64,000 nt of DNA from JAFGGT01 sp036733165 (lineage in GTDB: Archaea; Methanobacteriota_B; Thermococci; Methanofastidiosales; NM3), in NCBI GenBank assembly GCA_036733165.1, contig DAINBB010000004.1, positions 1-64,000 on the forward strand, read 5' to 3'. A program made the translations under genes and the position numbers. Of the stretch, positions 1 through 7,755 are shown one piece after another. Each line of letters starts with the position of its first letter. Positions within the stretch are counted from its first letter, which is position 1. Under the pieces are notes generated by a model. That model ran no database searches. It saw only the letters and a program-made list of their open reading frames with translations, and was not told where the DNA came from.

Positions 1-952
1 CGCATGCTGGACATATGATGTCCGCACCATCCTTGAGATGCTGTATGGTCTCCATCTTCACCAACTCGGGTGAACCCAGCATCACGACCCTCACGGTCTC
101 CAAGGAACCTATCAACGTCATCCTGTCGCCTATGGCCCTTTTTGCATCAATGGTGTAGCAACCGGGCGCCTCGTATGAGAAGGCATCAAAACCGCTGTAA
201 GGAGCATATCCTAGGAATCCGGCCGTGTTCCCACAAATGTGCAGATAGGAAGGCACGTCCTTGATGGCCTTAGTGAATCTCCTGTATATCGGGTTAAGAT
301 ACGTGTTGAAGTCAAACGGTGACAAAAGGTCACCAGAGGCCGTCGGATCTGGAACGTAGACAGAGTCTGCGCCATGATTGTCGATGGCGTCCCTAGCGAT
401 GTCGATCAAAAGATCATTTACGATATCCAGGGTCTCGATGAACTTGTCCGGATCTGTCTTTGAAAGTTCAAGGACAGGTTCAACACCCCACAGGTGCCCG
501 GCCACGGTCATCGGGCCCGTAAGCATCTTGGTCACCGAGACGGTGTCGCCATAGTCCTTTGACAAATCATCCAAACACCCTTGTATGATGGGGTTCCTGC
601 CTTTTTCCAAGACATTCTCAGGTATCGCGCAATCTGATGGGTCCTTTCCAGCCCAAACATGTTTGAGCACGGAGGGGTGCCTGTCCTTGGTACCTATATC
701 AATGATATCAGTGCCACCTATCATTGAGACTTCACTGATGAGATCGTTGTGACAAAGAAGGCTGTCAAGCCCCCAGATCTCATAACGTCCAGCTTGGAAT
801 TTTGCCATTACATCTGGTTTTAATTGGCATTCTGGCCACGTCACGCCGGTGGCGTCCATCAGTTCTAGGACAAAGTTCGATAGTACTATTGTCGATGGTC
901 TATCGGTCCTTCCTCCCTGAAGTGCAGCCAAATGCCTCCTTTTAGGGGTCAT
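1..952 (-). CDS. Methylcobamide:CoM methyltransferase (MtaA/MtbA type, UroD superfamily), 3' end outside window
   Basis: This protein would move a methyl group from a methylated corrinoid protein to coenzyme M in the cytoplasm, the last activation step of methylotrophic methanogenesis. The visible 317 residues start MTPKRRHLAAL, a typical start for the family. They contain the zinc-binding His-x-Cys as HICG (His238, Cys240) and the third ligand Cys317 in CPAC at the very edge of the window. This matches the H-x-C...C zinc site known for MtaA. Only about 20-30 C-terminal residues should be missing. The ATG at 952 has GGTGA immediately before it and a GGGAGG further upstream. No corrinoid or substrate-specific methyltransferase gene is visible beside it. 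The substrate (methanol, methylamines or methyl sulfides) cannot be told from sequence. Confidence 0.88.
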   Translation of the reverse strand, partial: MTPKRRHLAALQGGRTDRPSTIVLSNFVLELMDATGVTWPECQLKPDVMAKFQAGRYEIWGLDSLLCHNDLISEVSMIGGTDIIDIGTKDRHPSVLKHVWAGKDPSDCAIPENVLEKGRNPIIQGCLDDLSKDYGDTVSVTKMLTGPMTVAGHLWGVEPVLELSKTDPDKFIETLDIVNDLLIDIARDAIDNHGADSVYVPDPTASGDLLSPFDFNTYLNPIYRRFTKAIKDVPSYLHICGNTAGFLGYAPYSGFDAFSYEAPGCYTIDAKRAIGDRMTLIGSLETVRVVMLGSPELVKMETIQHLKDGADIICPAC

Positions 953-1035
953 TTCACCAACTATATTAATTCCTCCCAAAAATTTATAGTCATATGACAG
1001 TTCAGTTATAAATCGCCAAATTAATAAAAGTTTTT

Positions 1036-1058
1036 ATGGATAAACCATCCATATGGAT
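1036..1058 (-). promoter_or_regulatory. Candidate operator: ATGGAT-N5-ATCCAT plus an adjoining third half-site
   Basis: ATGGAT (1036-1041), five bases, then ATCCAT (1047-1052) form a perfect inverted repeat. A further ATGGAT at 1053-1058 makes a second, gapless palindrome. The repeat ends 83 nt before the methyltransferase start at 952. The same repeat with the same spacer length lies 87 nt before the corrinoid gene at 38263. A TATA-like box on the minus strand lies upstream, so the repeat would sit near the transcription start. A role as repressor site or 5'-leader hairpin is inferred. Confidence 0.5.
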
Positions 1059-1299
1059 TATTTTTTAAAAATAAGGTTGAATTATATATTATTTTTGAAA
1101 ATAAATAATATTCTATTTTATAATAATAAATAAAATAATATTTTTTAAAATTTGATAATTGAGTATGTATAATATAAAAATACAAAGAATATTGAATATA
1201 ATTATGTGATTATTTTACTCGAATTGACGAATAATAAGAAAAATATTTCTTAATACATATCGAATACAGATTTATTTACATCCTAAGGGCGGAGAAGGA

Positions 1300-1307
1300 T
1301 TTATAAG
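1300..1307 (+). promoter_or_regulatory. TATA box for the UbiA-family gene
   Basis: TTTATAAG is centred about 27 bp before the ATG at 1330. That is the distance expected between an archaeal TATA box and a transcription start, so a leaderless mRNA starting at ATG 1330 is likely. Confidence 0.5.
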
Positions 1308-1329
1308 GTTTTTGATGAAAAGAAGAGCT

Positions 1330-2154
1330 ATGGACATCAAGGCATTTATCGAGCTCTCAAGACCCCTGAATCTCTTGTTAGCATCGATAGCGGTTCTTCT
1401 GGGCGCCTTCATGACCAAGGAGATAAACTACAAGGTGGCCTATGCCGTGATATCCGTGGCATTGATAACTGCTGGTGGGAACGCCATCAATGACTACTTC
1501 GATTTCGAGATAGACAAGATCAACAAGCCTAGACGCCCACTGCCCTCGGGGAGAATTGGCCTTGACGGGGCCGCGAGGTTCTCAATTCTCATGTTCATGA
1601 CAGGCGTTATCGTGGCATATCTCATAAATCTGCCTTGTTTCATCATTGCGATACTCGCCTCGATACTGCTTTATGCCTATGCAAAGGATTTGAAGAATGC
1701 AGGATTTACAGGAAATCTCACAATAGCTGGACTGACGGGCATGGCCATCATCTACGCAGGCCTCTCGGTTTCCAACGCTGAGAAGATAATGTACGTGGCG
1801 GCCTTCGCCTTCCTGGTAAATCTGGGACGGGAGATCATCAAGGACGTGGAGGACTACGAAGGCGACAACTCCCAGGGCGCCAGGACCCTCCCGATAAGAT
1901 ACGGCATTAAAAAGGCACTGTACATGTCCCTGGTGCCGTTGCTGGCGATCATCCTTGTCACGCCCATCCCATACATCACTGGGCTCTACAACATCTACTA
2001 TATGGCCATAATCCTGGCAGGGATAGACCTGCCCATCCTGCTCATGGCATATAAGCTTGTCAGCGACCCATCGATAAGGAATGTCGAAAAGTCCAAGTCC
2101 ATGCTGAAGCTTATGATAATAATCGGTATTGTGGGACTCTATCTCGGCCTGTGA
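1330..2154 (+). CDS. UbiA-family prenyltransferase, probable digeranylgeranylglyceryl phosphate synthase
   Basis: This is an integral membrane prenyltransferase of about 275 residues with eight or nine hydrophobic segments. The first aspartate-rich motif is NAINDYFDFEID and the second is DVEDYEGD; these bind Mg-diphosphate in UbiA enzymes. In archaea the commonest member adds the second geranylgeranyl chain to geranylgeranylglyceryl phosphate to build the ether lipid core, and the MDIKAFIELSRP N-terminus fits that group. In-frame starts at 1312 (TTG) and 1315 (ATG) are possible. I prefer ATG 1330 because the family starts there and the TATA box gives a leaderless start. The next gene follows within about 12 bases, so the two are probably co-transcribed. 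Chlorophyll/haem-type UbiA paralogues are the main alternative. Confidence 0.85.
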   Translation: MDIKAFIELSRPLNLLLASIAVLLGAFMTKEINYKVAYAVISVALITAGGNAINDYFDFEIDKINKPRRPLPSGRIGLDGAARFSILMFMTGVIVAYLINLPCFIIAILASILLYAYAKDLKNAGFTGNLTIAGLTGMAIIYAGLSVSNAEKIMYVAAFAFLVNLGREIIKDVEDYEGDNSQGARTLPIRYGIKKALYMSLVPLLAIILVTPIPYITGLYNIYYMAIILAGIDLPILLMAYKLVSDPSIRNVEKSKSMLKLMIIIGIVGLYLGL

Positions 2155-2165
2155 GGTATATTGAC

Positions 2166-2621
2166 ATGATAGACATATACATTCTCATATCATTCTTCTT
2201 CATTCATATCGGTCTTGGAAGGAAGATATCGATCCCTTACGCCATTGCGCTGGGGATAACGGATTGGAATGTTCTTATATTTGCCTTCATACTGGACGTG
2301 TTGCAGATACCGCTCTTCATGTATATCTACACCCACACATCGAACATTGCAATAATAAAAAGATTCAAGGCCCGGATTGAGGGGAAGTCCACCAAGATGG
2401 AGGGATCAAGAATCCTGGTATGGGCCAAGAATCTGGGAAAGGCAGGGACCCTGTTGCTTGCAGCGATGCCGTTTCAGGGCGGCGGCATGTGGAGCGGGGT
2501 CCTCTTGGCATACATCTTGAAACTGGAGAACAGGCAGATGTACCCCCTCCTTTCTGCGGGCAGCCTTATCGGATGTTCCATAATGGCCTTTGGGACCAGC
2601 TTCATATTGTCCCTTTTTTGA
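2166..2621 (+). CDS. Small multidrug-export family membrane protein
   Basis: This is a membrane protein of about 150 residues with four or five hydrophobic segments. It has the conserved small-residue loop around residues 95-110 (MPFQGGGMWSG), which resembles the family annotated as small multidrug export proteins (Pfam PF06695). Transport function in this family is poorly tested. GAGGT at 2153-2157 sits 8 nt before ATG 2166 and favours that start over GTG 2151, which overlaps the upstream stop. It is probably the second gene of a unit with the prenyltransferase. It ends directly against the convergent EndoQ gene. Confidence 0.7.
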   Translation: MIDIYILISFFFIHIGLGRKISIPYAIALGITDWNVLIFAFILDVLQIPLFMYIYTHTSNIAIIKRFKARIEGKSTKMEGSRILVWAKNLGKAGTLLLAAMPFQGGGMWSGVLLAYILKLENRQMYPLLSAGSLIGCSIMAFGTSFILSLF

Positions 2622-3902
2622 TCATTCGACCATATTGACATCGTCATAGTCCATACGCTGGCCGATGATGAGATTCCCATACACTCCGTCATATCCTGCG
2701 GGAGAAAAACAGAAATCGTCATTTTTCACGGATATGATGTCATTTATTATCTTGTATTCGACCAGACCCTCAAGCGCGCCCTGGATGTCCTTGGGGCTCT
2801 TGAACCATAGATCGCACTCGTTTACCTTTGAAGTTATCCTGTTGTAACGGTCCAACACCTTCTTCGATGATATGTTGCATATGCCTAGGGAATATGCTAT
2901 TATCTCCACCAATGGCACCATGTGCACGAAAGGTATGTCCGTCTTGGCATCGTCAAGGGTCCTTGGATCGCCTTGGACCTTCGAGAGCTCCAAGGCCCTC
3001 TCATACACCCCTACGGTCAGGCCCTTTCCGCATATCGGGCATTTCCTGTCCTTGGGGGTGTGGTCTGGAGAATATACGCAGTAATGTTCGTCATGGCCCT
3101 TCCTGCCAGCCCTGTGGCCAGTGAGGAAGTACCTTCCCTCAACAGGATTGAACTCGGCAGTGCCCACGATCCTGTTCTTCCTGAGGCTTCGCAATATGGA
3201 GCCATAGTCCCTCTCGCAATCGACAGATGTGAACTCCCTCCCCATCCTGTTGAGGGCCGGCGAATGGGCGTCGCTGTTCGATATGAAGGCGATATCGTCC
3301 AGTTCCGGTATGAGGGACAGTATCAAGGGATCGGCGGAAAGGCCTGTCTCTATGATCCTTATATCCTCTGCGGCCCCCCCATAGAAGTCCGACAACGAAT
3401 CCACTGGGGCCTTGGATCCGAATACACCTTCCGGGGTAAGGACATGGGCGGGTATGATCTCTATTCCCTCATCTATCGACCGTATCGCATTGAGCCTCTC
3501 TCCAACGTCAACTGGACCGCCACACTTCAGGAACGGCCTGCCGACTGTGTTCTTCATGCCCCAGGATTCCATCATCTCAACGGCCGAGCCTATCGACTCG
3601 AAGGATGGGAAGAGAATGATGGTGTGCACACCCTTTCTCGAGCTGCCAACATCCGCCGTTATGATGATCTCGGTCTGAAGGACGTATGATATCTCGCTTT
3701 CCTCGTCATACTTGAAAATGCCGTCGCCGTCCTCCTTTAGGCATTCCTCAAGCCTTGCCTTCCAGTGCGGATGCATGCAGTCCCCCGTGCCGACGACATT
3801 GATGCCCTTGAGGGGCATGTTTTTCTCAACGTCGCCGAATGAGGTATTTCCCACGCCGCCGGCATATCCTGAATGTGAATGCATGTCGAGATGAAGTTCC
3901 AT
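2622..3902 (-). CDS. endoQ: Endonuclease Q (PHP-domain nuclease for deaminated DNA)
   Basis: The protein starts MELHLDMHSHSGYAGG. The HxH motif begins a PHP metal site, and further metal ligands lie in GTGDCMHPHW, IIPAHV and SNSDAHSP. Near residue 290 is a zinc-finger segment with CPICGKGLTVGV, which is characteristic of EndoQ. Its length of 426 residues matches characterised archaeal EndoQ, which nicks 5' of uracil, hypoxanthine and abasic sites and works with PCNA. The ATG at 3902 has no ribosome binding site but has a TTTATT box about 27 bp upstream, so a leaderless transcript is likely. It is divergent from the gene starting at 3984 and lies in the same window as NreA, an Hjc-like protein and MCM. 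Confidence 0.88.
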   Translation of the reverse strand: MELHLDMHSHSGYAGGVGNTSFGDVEKNMPLKGINVVGTGDCMHPHWKARLEECLKEDGDGIFKYDEESEISYVLQTEIIITADVGSSRKGVHTIILFPSFESIGSAVEMMESWGMKNTVGRPFLKCGGPVDVGERLNAIRSIDEGIEIIPAHVLTPEGVFGSKAPVDSLSDFYGGAAEDIRIIETGLSADPLILSLIPELDDIAFISNSDAHSPALNRMGREFTSVDCERDYGSILRSLRKNRIVGTAEFNPVEGRYFLTGHRAGRKGHDEHYCVYSPDHTPKDRKCPICGKGLTVGVYERALELSKVQGDPRTLDDAKTDIPFVHMVPLVEIIAYSLGICNISSKKVLDRYNRITSKVNECDLWFKSPKDIQGALEGLVEYKIINDIISVKNDDFCFSPAGYDGVYGNLIIGQRMDYDDVNMVE

Positions 3903-3983
3903 ACGTCATGGTCAATATCATTTCTAATAAAGTTAATTGATGAGGACCAAAATCATTATATTGATTGGGAAACACTTGATTTC

Positions 3984-4562
3984 ATGGTCAATGCAGAGAT
4001 TAAGAAAGATATTGTGTATTTTTCAGAGGCTGGAAAACGTAACACCGAGAGATGCATAGAACTGGCCGTGAAGAGGGCCAACGAGCTAGGTATCAACGAT
4101 TTTGTCGTTGCCTCGACCTCTGGATACACTGCCAATGTTCTCTACGACAAGGTAAAAGATGGCGGAAGGATCACAGTGGTCACCCATATGGTGGGATTCA
4201 AGGAGGTAGGCGTCGACAGGATGAGCGAGGATGCCAGGCTTGAGCTCATGATGAAGAAAATGAAGGTCCTGACAACAAGCCATGCCCTATCGGGTGCGGA
4301 AAGGGGTATCAAGAACAAGTTCGGCCTCATGGGGCCCCTTGAACTGATGGCCAACACCTTGAGGATGATGGGACACGGCGTGAAGGTCTGCTGTGAGATA
4401 ACTCTTATGGCCGCAGATGCTGGTCTCATTCCGATGGACAGGGAGATAATGGCCATTGGCGGCAAGGGATCGGGCGCCGATACCGCATGTATCGTGAGCC
4501 CAGCACATACGAACAATTGTTTCGACTTCAAGTACCATGAGATAGTGTGCATGCCCAGGTAG
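3984..4562 (+). CDS. Pyruvate-kinase C-terminal-domain-like protein (COG1751 family)
   Basis: This protein of about 192 residues has an alpha/beta fold resembling the regulatory C-terminal domain of pyruvate kinase, without the catalytic barrel. Recognisable segments are FVVASTSGYTAN near residue 38, TVVTHMVGF, LTTSHALSGAERG, and a C-terminal AIGGKGSGADTA followed by a segment rich in Ala and His. Archaeal members are conserved but have no assigned function. The ATG at 3984 is chosen because the family begins near MVNAEIKKDIVYFSEAG; an upstream open frame to 3879 overlaps EndoQ and looks like run-on. It overlaps or abuts the following metallo-hydrolase, suggesting an operon. Confidence 0.72.
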   Translation: MVNAEIKKDIVYFSEAGKRNTERCIELAVKRANELGINDFVVASTSGYTANVLYDKVKDGGRITVVTHMVGFKEVGVDRMSEDARLELMMKKMKVLTTSHALSGAERGIKNKFGLMGPLELMANTLRMMGHGVKVCCEITLMAADAGLIPMDREIMAIGGKGSGADTACIVSPAHTNNCFDFKYHEIVCMPR

Positions 4563-4567
4563 ATAGT

Positions 4568-5389
4568 ATGGATATCTCCATTACCTGCCTATGTGACAAT
4601 AACGTAAAGCTTTCAAGCCATCTCCGAGGGGAACATGGCATTGCATTTCACATCGATACAGGAAAAAATAAGATACTCTTTGATACCGGACAGAGCTTTA
4701 GTGTCCTTTCCCACAATGCGATGGAGCTTGGGATAGAACTGGAAAACATCGATAAACTTGTACTGAGCCACGGGCACTACGACCATACAGGAGGTCTTGA
4801 CGGGTTGCTAGATATCGCATCCCCCACCATATACGCACATCCAGACATCTTCCAGGAAAAGTACAAGATCGTTTCCTCAAAAGAGAAATACATCGGCATT
4901 CCTATCGACAGGCAGGCCATAGAGAGGCGGGCCGACCTCATCCTGCAGACAGACAGCCTAGAGGTGTGCAAGGGCATCACAATGACAGGGGAAGTTGGAA
5001 GGGTCCATGACTGTGAGGCCGTGCCCGACCAGTTCGCCCATAAGGAGAACGGAAGGATGGTGAAGGACGACATCCTCGACGACCAATCCCTGATAGTGAC
5101 CAACAAGGGAAGGGCGATGGTGTTCCTTGGATGCAACCATTCTGGGCTGATGAACACGTTCGACCATGTAAGAGGGCTAACTGAGGTACCCGTAGACACC
5201 ATGGCGGGGGGGACCCACCTAGTTGCCGCGGGCGAGGAAAGGATAGGGGAGACCATAGAATTCTTCAAGAAGGAGGACATCATCATCTATGGATTCCACT
5301 GCACTGGTGACAAGGCCTCATTCAAGATGCGTGAGGGGCTTGGAGGGTCTTTCAAAAAAGGATATGCGGGAATCTCCTTCGTGAGATGA
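4568..5389 (+). CDS. Metallo-beta-lactamase-fold hydrolase, COG1237 (dihydropterin-type) family
   Basis: The protein has the zinc-binding motif LSHGHYDHTGG (HxHxDH) near residue 70, later ligands in FLGCNHSG, and a C-terminal GFHCTG. The order of these motifs fits COG1237, named after an archaeal enzyme implicated in forming the tetrahydromethanopterin precursor beta-ribofuranosylaminobenzene 5'-phosphate. That role is plausible in an organism with C1 metabolism, but many family members are not tested. AGGTAG at 4557-4562 places the start at ATG 4568 rather than GTG 4547. It follows the COG1751 gene with almost no gap. Confidence 0.78.
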   Translation: MDISITCLCDNNVKLSSHLRGEHGIAFHIDTGKNKILFDTGQSFSVLSHNAMELGIELENIDKLVLSHGHYDHTGGLDGLLDIASPTIYAHPDIFQEKYKIVSSKEKYIGIPIDRQAIERRADLILQTDSLEVCKGITMTGEVGRVHDCEAVPDQFAHKENGRMVKDDILDDQSLIVTNKGRAMVFLGCNHSGLMNTFDHVRGLTEVPVDTMAGGTHLVAAGEERIGETIEFFKKEDIIIYGFHCTGDKASFKMREGLGGSFKKGYAGISFVR

Positions 5390-5434
5390 TAAATTATAAA
5401 AGATTCTCCCGTCAAAATCATTGTAGGTAGGAAA

Positions 5435-5854
5435 ATGGAAAAGATTGTCAATAGGATACTGGTGCCTATAGACGGGTCAAAGACCTCATACAATGCTATA
5501 AAGTATGCGTCCAAACTTGCCAAGAGTTCTGATGCCCAGATCCATCTTCTCAATGTCATCGACACAGAAAGGATGGGTCCGACCGATGACGAGACATTGT
5601 ATGACCTCAAGGTGGAACATGCAAAGAACATACTCGAGGAGGCGGAGGGCATAGCCATGAGCTACGTCCTCAACGTTACGAAAGAGATTACGAAAGGCCC
5701 AGTTCCGGAGACCATAGTGTCGGTCGCCAAGGAAAACGGATTCGACCTCATAGTCATGGGCACGAGGGGAATGTCGGATTATAACAATTCCATGCTGGGG
5801 CATGTCTCTGAAAAGGTCGCGAAATATGCCCACTGTCCTGTAGTTCTAGTATAA
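5435..5854 (+). CDS. Universal stress protein UspA family
   Basis: This is a single UspA domain of 139 residues. It starts with RILVPIDGSKTSYNA and ends with the nucleotide-binding pattern GTRGMSDYNNSMLGHVSEKV, that is G-2x-G-9x-G-(S/T-like), so an ATP-binding member is likely. Such proteins act in the cytoplasm under starvation or redox stress, with poorly known targets. GTAGGTAGG precedes the ATG at 5435, and AATTATAA about 40 bp upstream could be its TATA box. It is the last rightward gene before a convergent fluoride exporter. Confidence 0.88.
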   Translation: MEKIVNRILVPIDGSKTSYNAIKYASKLAKSSDAQIHLLNVIDTERMGPTDDETLYDLKVEHAKNILEEAEGIAMSYVLNVTKEITKGPVPETIVSVAKENGFDLIVMGTRGMSDYNNSMLGHVSEKVAKYAHCPVVLV

Positions 5855-5885
5855 TGACGTAATAAGTTCATGAAACAATAGAAAA

Positions 5886-6015
5886 GTTTTTATATTACTA
5901 CTCGTTATGTTTTTTTGAAAATATCGTAACAATGACCACCAAAAAAAAGTATAGGGCGCTGCTCCTTCCATCCCCAAAGCCCTATACTTTACCTCCACTA
6001 TTGATTAATCTTGTA
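5886..6015 (+). ncRNA. Possible small RNA locus with a perfect 12-bp hairpin
   Basis: A perfect inverted repeat of 12 bp pairs 5946-5957 with 5979-5990 around a 21-nt loop. It lies in a 262-bp gap between convergent genes. A TTTTTATATTA box at 5886-5896 would start a transcript near 5918, about 28 nt before the hairpin. No reading frame covers it. It could be a small RNA, a 3'-end or processing structure shared by the flanking genes, or a remnant of a short inverted-repeat element. The boundaries are only indicative. Confidence 0.3.
5946..5990. repeat. Perfect 12-bp inverted repeat
   Basis: The left arm AAAGTATAGGGC at 5946-5957 is exactly complementary to GCCCTATACTTT at 5979-5990. The loop is pyrimidine-rich (GCTGCTCCTTCC...). 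Confidence 0.9.
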
Positions 6016-6116
6016 GAGAATGTCTTATTTTCAAGACTGGCATAAAGGAAGACTAATATTATTACAACAAGATATTGTCCTAGTAATATTACAATGGCAC
6101 ATCCTTCAAGGCCATG

Positions 6117-6497
6117 TCAGGCCTTTCCTAACACCAGAGCCAAGGTCTTTCCAAGGTACACTCCCAAGAACGCCAGTATCATGGTGCCGAATATGTTCGC
6201 GGAGAACATTGCCATCTCGTTGTTCTCCAACAGCTTGAAGGACTCGTAACTAAATGTTGACATGGTGGTGAACGCGCCCAAGAGGCCTATGGTGAGGAAT
6301 ATCCTTGTCTGGTCGGAGAAGATGCCCCTGTATTCGGAGAGATACATCACCATCCCCAGTAAAAGGCATCCAAGAAAGTTCACGCTCAGGGTCCCCAGGG
6401 GGAACTTCTCAAAATAGCTTTGCGTGATCGTGGAAAAGTAATATCTCAACACCGCGCCTATGAACCCTCCAAGACCTATTACAAAGAATGAATTCAT
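6117..6497 (-). CDS. crcB: Fluoride exporter CrcB/Fluc
   Basis: This 126-residue membrane protein has four hydrophobic segments. It carries the N-terminal GLGGFIGAVLRYY motif, NFLGCLLLG in the second segment, and GLLGAFTTMSTFSYE in the third, all diagnostic of Fluc/CrcB dual-topology fluoride channels. Only one copy is visible, so a homodimer is expected. CTATAAATC lies about 22-24 bp before ATG 6497, and no ribosome binding site is seen, so the transcript is probably leaderless. I looked for a fluoride riboswitch upstream and found none. The gene borders the tRNA-linked integrated element. Confidence 0.92.
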   Translation of the reverse strand: MNSFFVIGLGGFIGAVLRYYFSTITQSYFEKFPLGTLSVNFLGCLLLGMVMYLSEYRGIFSDQTRIFLTIGLLGAFTTMSTFSYESFKLLENNEMAMFSANIFGTMILAFLGVYLGKTLALVLGKA

Positions 6498-6588
6498 GCC
6501 AACACCGAATTATGGATTTATAGAAGAATTGTTAACAATTATATAAATATTTCCATATAAGGTAGGATAATAACGGATATTATAAACA

Positions 6589-6635
6589 GCGGACCCGGTG
6601 GGATTCGAACCCACGATCTACAGCTTAGGAGGCTG
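6589..6635 (-). repeat. Attachment-site direct repeat, displaced tRNA-Arg 3' fragment
   Basis: These 47 bases are identical to 8066-8112. They correspond to the anticodon arm from its 5' strand, the variable loop, the T arm and the 3' acceptor strand. The 5' half of a tRNA is absent beyond 6635, so this copy is not a functional tRNA. Confidence 0.93.
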
Positions 6636-6743
6636 ATTTTAATACTTATTTTTCTTCAACGAACTATCTACAGCAATGCAAACTAACAATTATGAATCGG
6701 AATTTTATTATAAAACTTTTTGGTTGTGATGGCTCTATGGAAA

Positions 6744-6881
6744 TTACTTATTATATGATGTTTTATTGCACTTAGGGCATGGTGGTAATGTATCTGTAGT
6801 ATCATCTAACCTAACTTTCTGACCACATGCTCTACAGTGATATACACCCTTACCGGGTTTTTCCCCTGTATTATAACTCAA
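6744..6881 (-). CDS. 45-residue zinc-ribbon microprotein
   Basis: A TTG start at 6881 follows AGGAGGTGAT (6885-6894), one of the strongest ribosome binding sites in the window. The protein reads MSYNTGEKPGKGVYHC..., then CRACG, and ends LPPCPKCNKTSYNK. Two CxxC pairs separated by a short hydrophilic stretch containing DDTTDTLPPC make a rubredoxin-like zinc ribbon. Similar PGKG-Y-C-x-x-C...LPPC-x-x-C proteins occur widely as small stand-alone ribbons of unknown function. It lies inside the tRNA-bounded element, so it is probably cargo. It is too short for usual gene finders. Confidence 0.72.
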   Translation of the reverse strand: MSYNTGEKPGKGVYHCRACGQKVRLDDTTDTLPPCPKCNKTSYNK

Positions 6882-7063
6882 TTTATCACCTCCTATTTTA
6901 TTATTAAATTTTATAGTTAAAGATTGTCCCGGAATATGTTAATTCAGCTGAAAAATCATTCTGAACAATCCATTCATTCCGACCCTTCCTATAGGTTGGA
7001 AGGAAAATTAAAAAATAAAGGTTCCGGGGGTAATGTATTATTATATGAATAATAATTATAACA

Positions 7064-7750
7064 ATGAAAAATGATGATGAGATAAAGTTTGTATTTAAGA
7101 GTAAATGGAATGAAGATTTGTATTTATTATCAAAATATCTAAAATGTATATGGGAATATCCTGATTATAATTTTATTAAAGAATATACCAAGATATTAAA
7201 AAGAAAATTAAATAAATATCAGAAAGATGGTGATGATAGGGCATTAGCAATAATGGGTGCTCTAATTGTAGAAAATACTTTAGATGAACTTTTATCAAAA
7301 TGGATTAATAATTATAATATTCTCTATAAGAATAGAGATTTTTCTTTTTCTATGAAAATCGATTTGACATTAGCTATGAGAATAATACCAACTGAATTAT
7401 TAACGGCAATAGATAATATAAGAAAAATAAGAAATGTATTTGCACATAATTTAGATGCCATTTCTTTCGAAGAGATAATTAGTAGCGATAATATAAGTGA
7501 AAATGAAAAAAAACATCTAAAGAAAATAATTGATATTAATAAAGGATTATATGAAAAAGGTTTAGAAAATAAAAATATCACATCTTATAAAGATGCATAT
7601 TATGATACTACAATAAGTATTTTATTAACTTTAACTATTTTTTCAGAACAATTGAGAGTTTTACATGAGTATCTATGGGAAAAAAACAATGCTGATAAAT
7701 TAATTGAAAAAATATGTAAGGAAACACGAAAACCTAAAAATTCGGAGTAA
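7064..7750 (+). CDS. HEPN/MltR-like protein carried by the integrated element
   Basis: The 228-residue product is almost entirely helical and the gene is very AT-rich. Residues 58-130 follow the mannitol-repressor (MltR)-like/HEPN pattern: DRALAIMGALIVENTLDELL, then SFSMKIDLTLAMRII, then IRKIRNVFAH. The last contains R-x4-H (Arg123, His128), the signature of HEPN ribonucleases. HEPN proteins are common toxins and defence effectors of mobile elements. No antitoxin such as a MNT nucleotidyltransferase is adjacent. ATTATATGAATAATAATTATAA upstream could hold the TATA box. The family match is by pattern only, and a non-nuclease HEPN scaffold is possible. Confidence 0.55.
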   Translation: MKNDDEIKFVFKSKWNEDLYLLSKYLKCIWEYPDYNFIKEYTKILKRKLNKYQKDGDDRALAIMGALIVENTLDELLSKWINNYNILYKNRDFSFSMKIDLTLAMRIIPTELLTAIDNIRKIRNVFAHNLDAISFEEIISSDNISENEKKHLKKIIDINKGLYEKGLENKNITSYKDAYYDTTISILLTLTIFSEQLRVLHEYLWEKNNADKLIEKICKETRKPKNSE

Positions 7751-7755
7751 ATCTA

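Larger units (their letters stand above)
953..1329. other. AT-rich divergent control region
   Basis: No gene is visible in these roughly 375 bases, which are strongly AT-rich. They separate the leftward methyltransferase from the rightward prenyltransferase. They hold the inverted repeat at 1036-1058, several TATA-like stretches on the minus strand (for example around 1093-1100), and a TTTATAAG box at 1300-1307 serving the rightward gene. Confidence 0.6.

Noticed and set aside
6498..6588. Fluoride riboswitch in front of crcB
   Set aside because: The conserved GGNGATGG...GCC-type pseudoknot of the crcB motif is not present on the minus strand. The spacer is short, AT-rich and fits a leaderless promoter.
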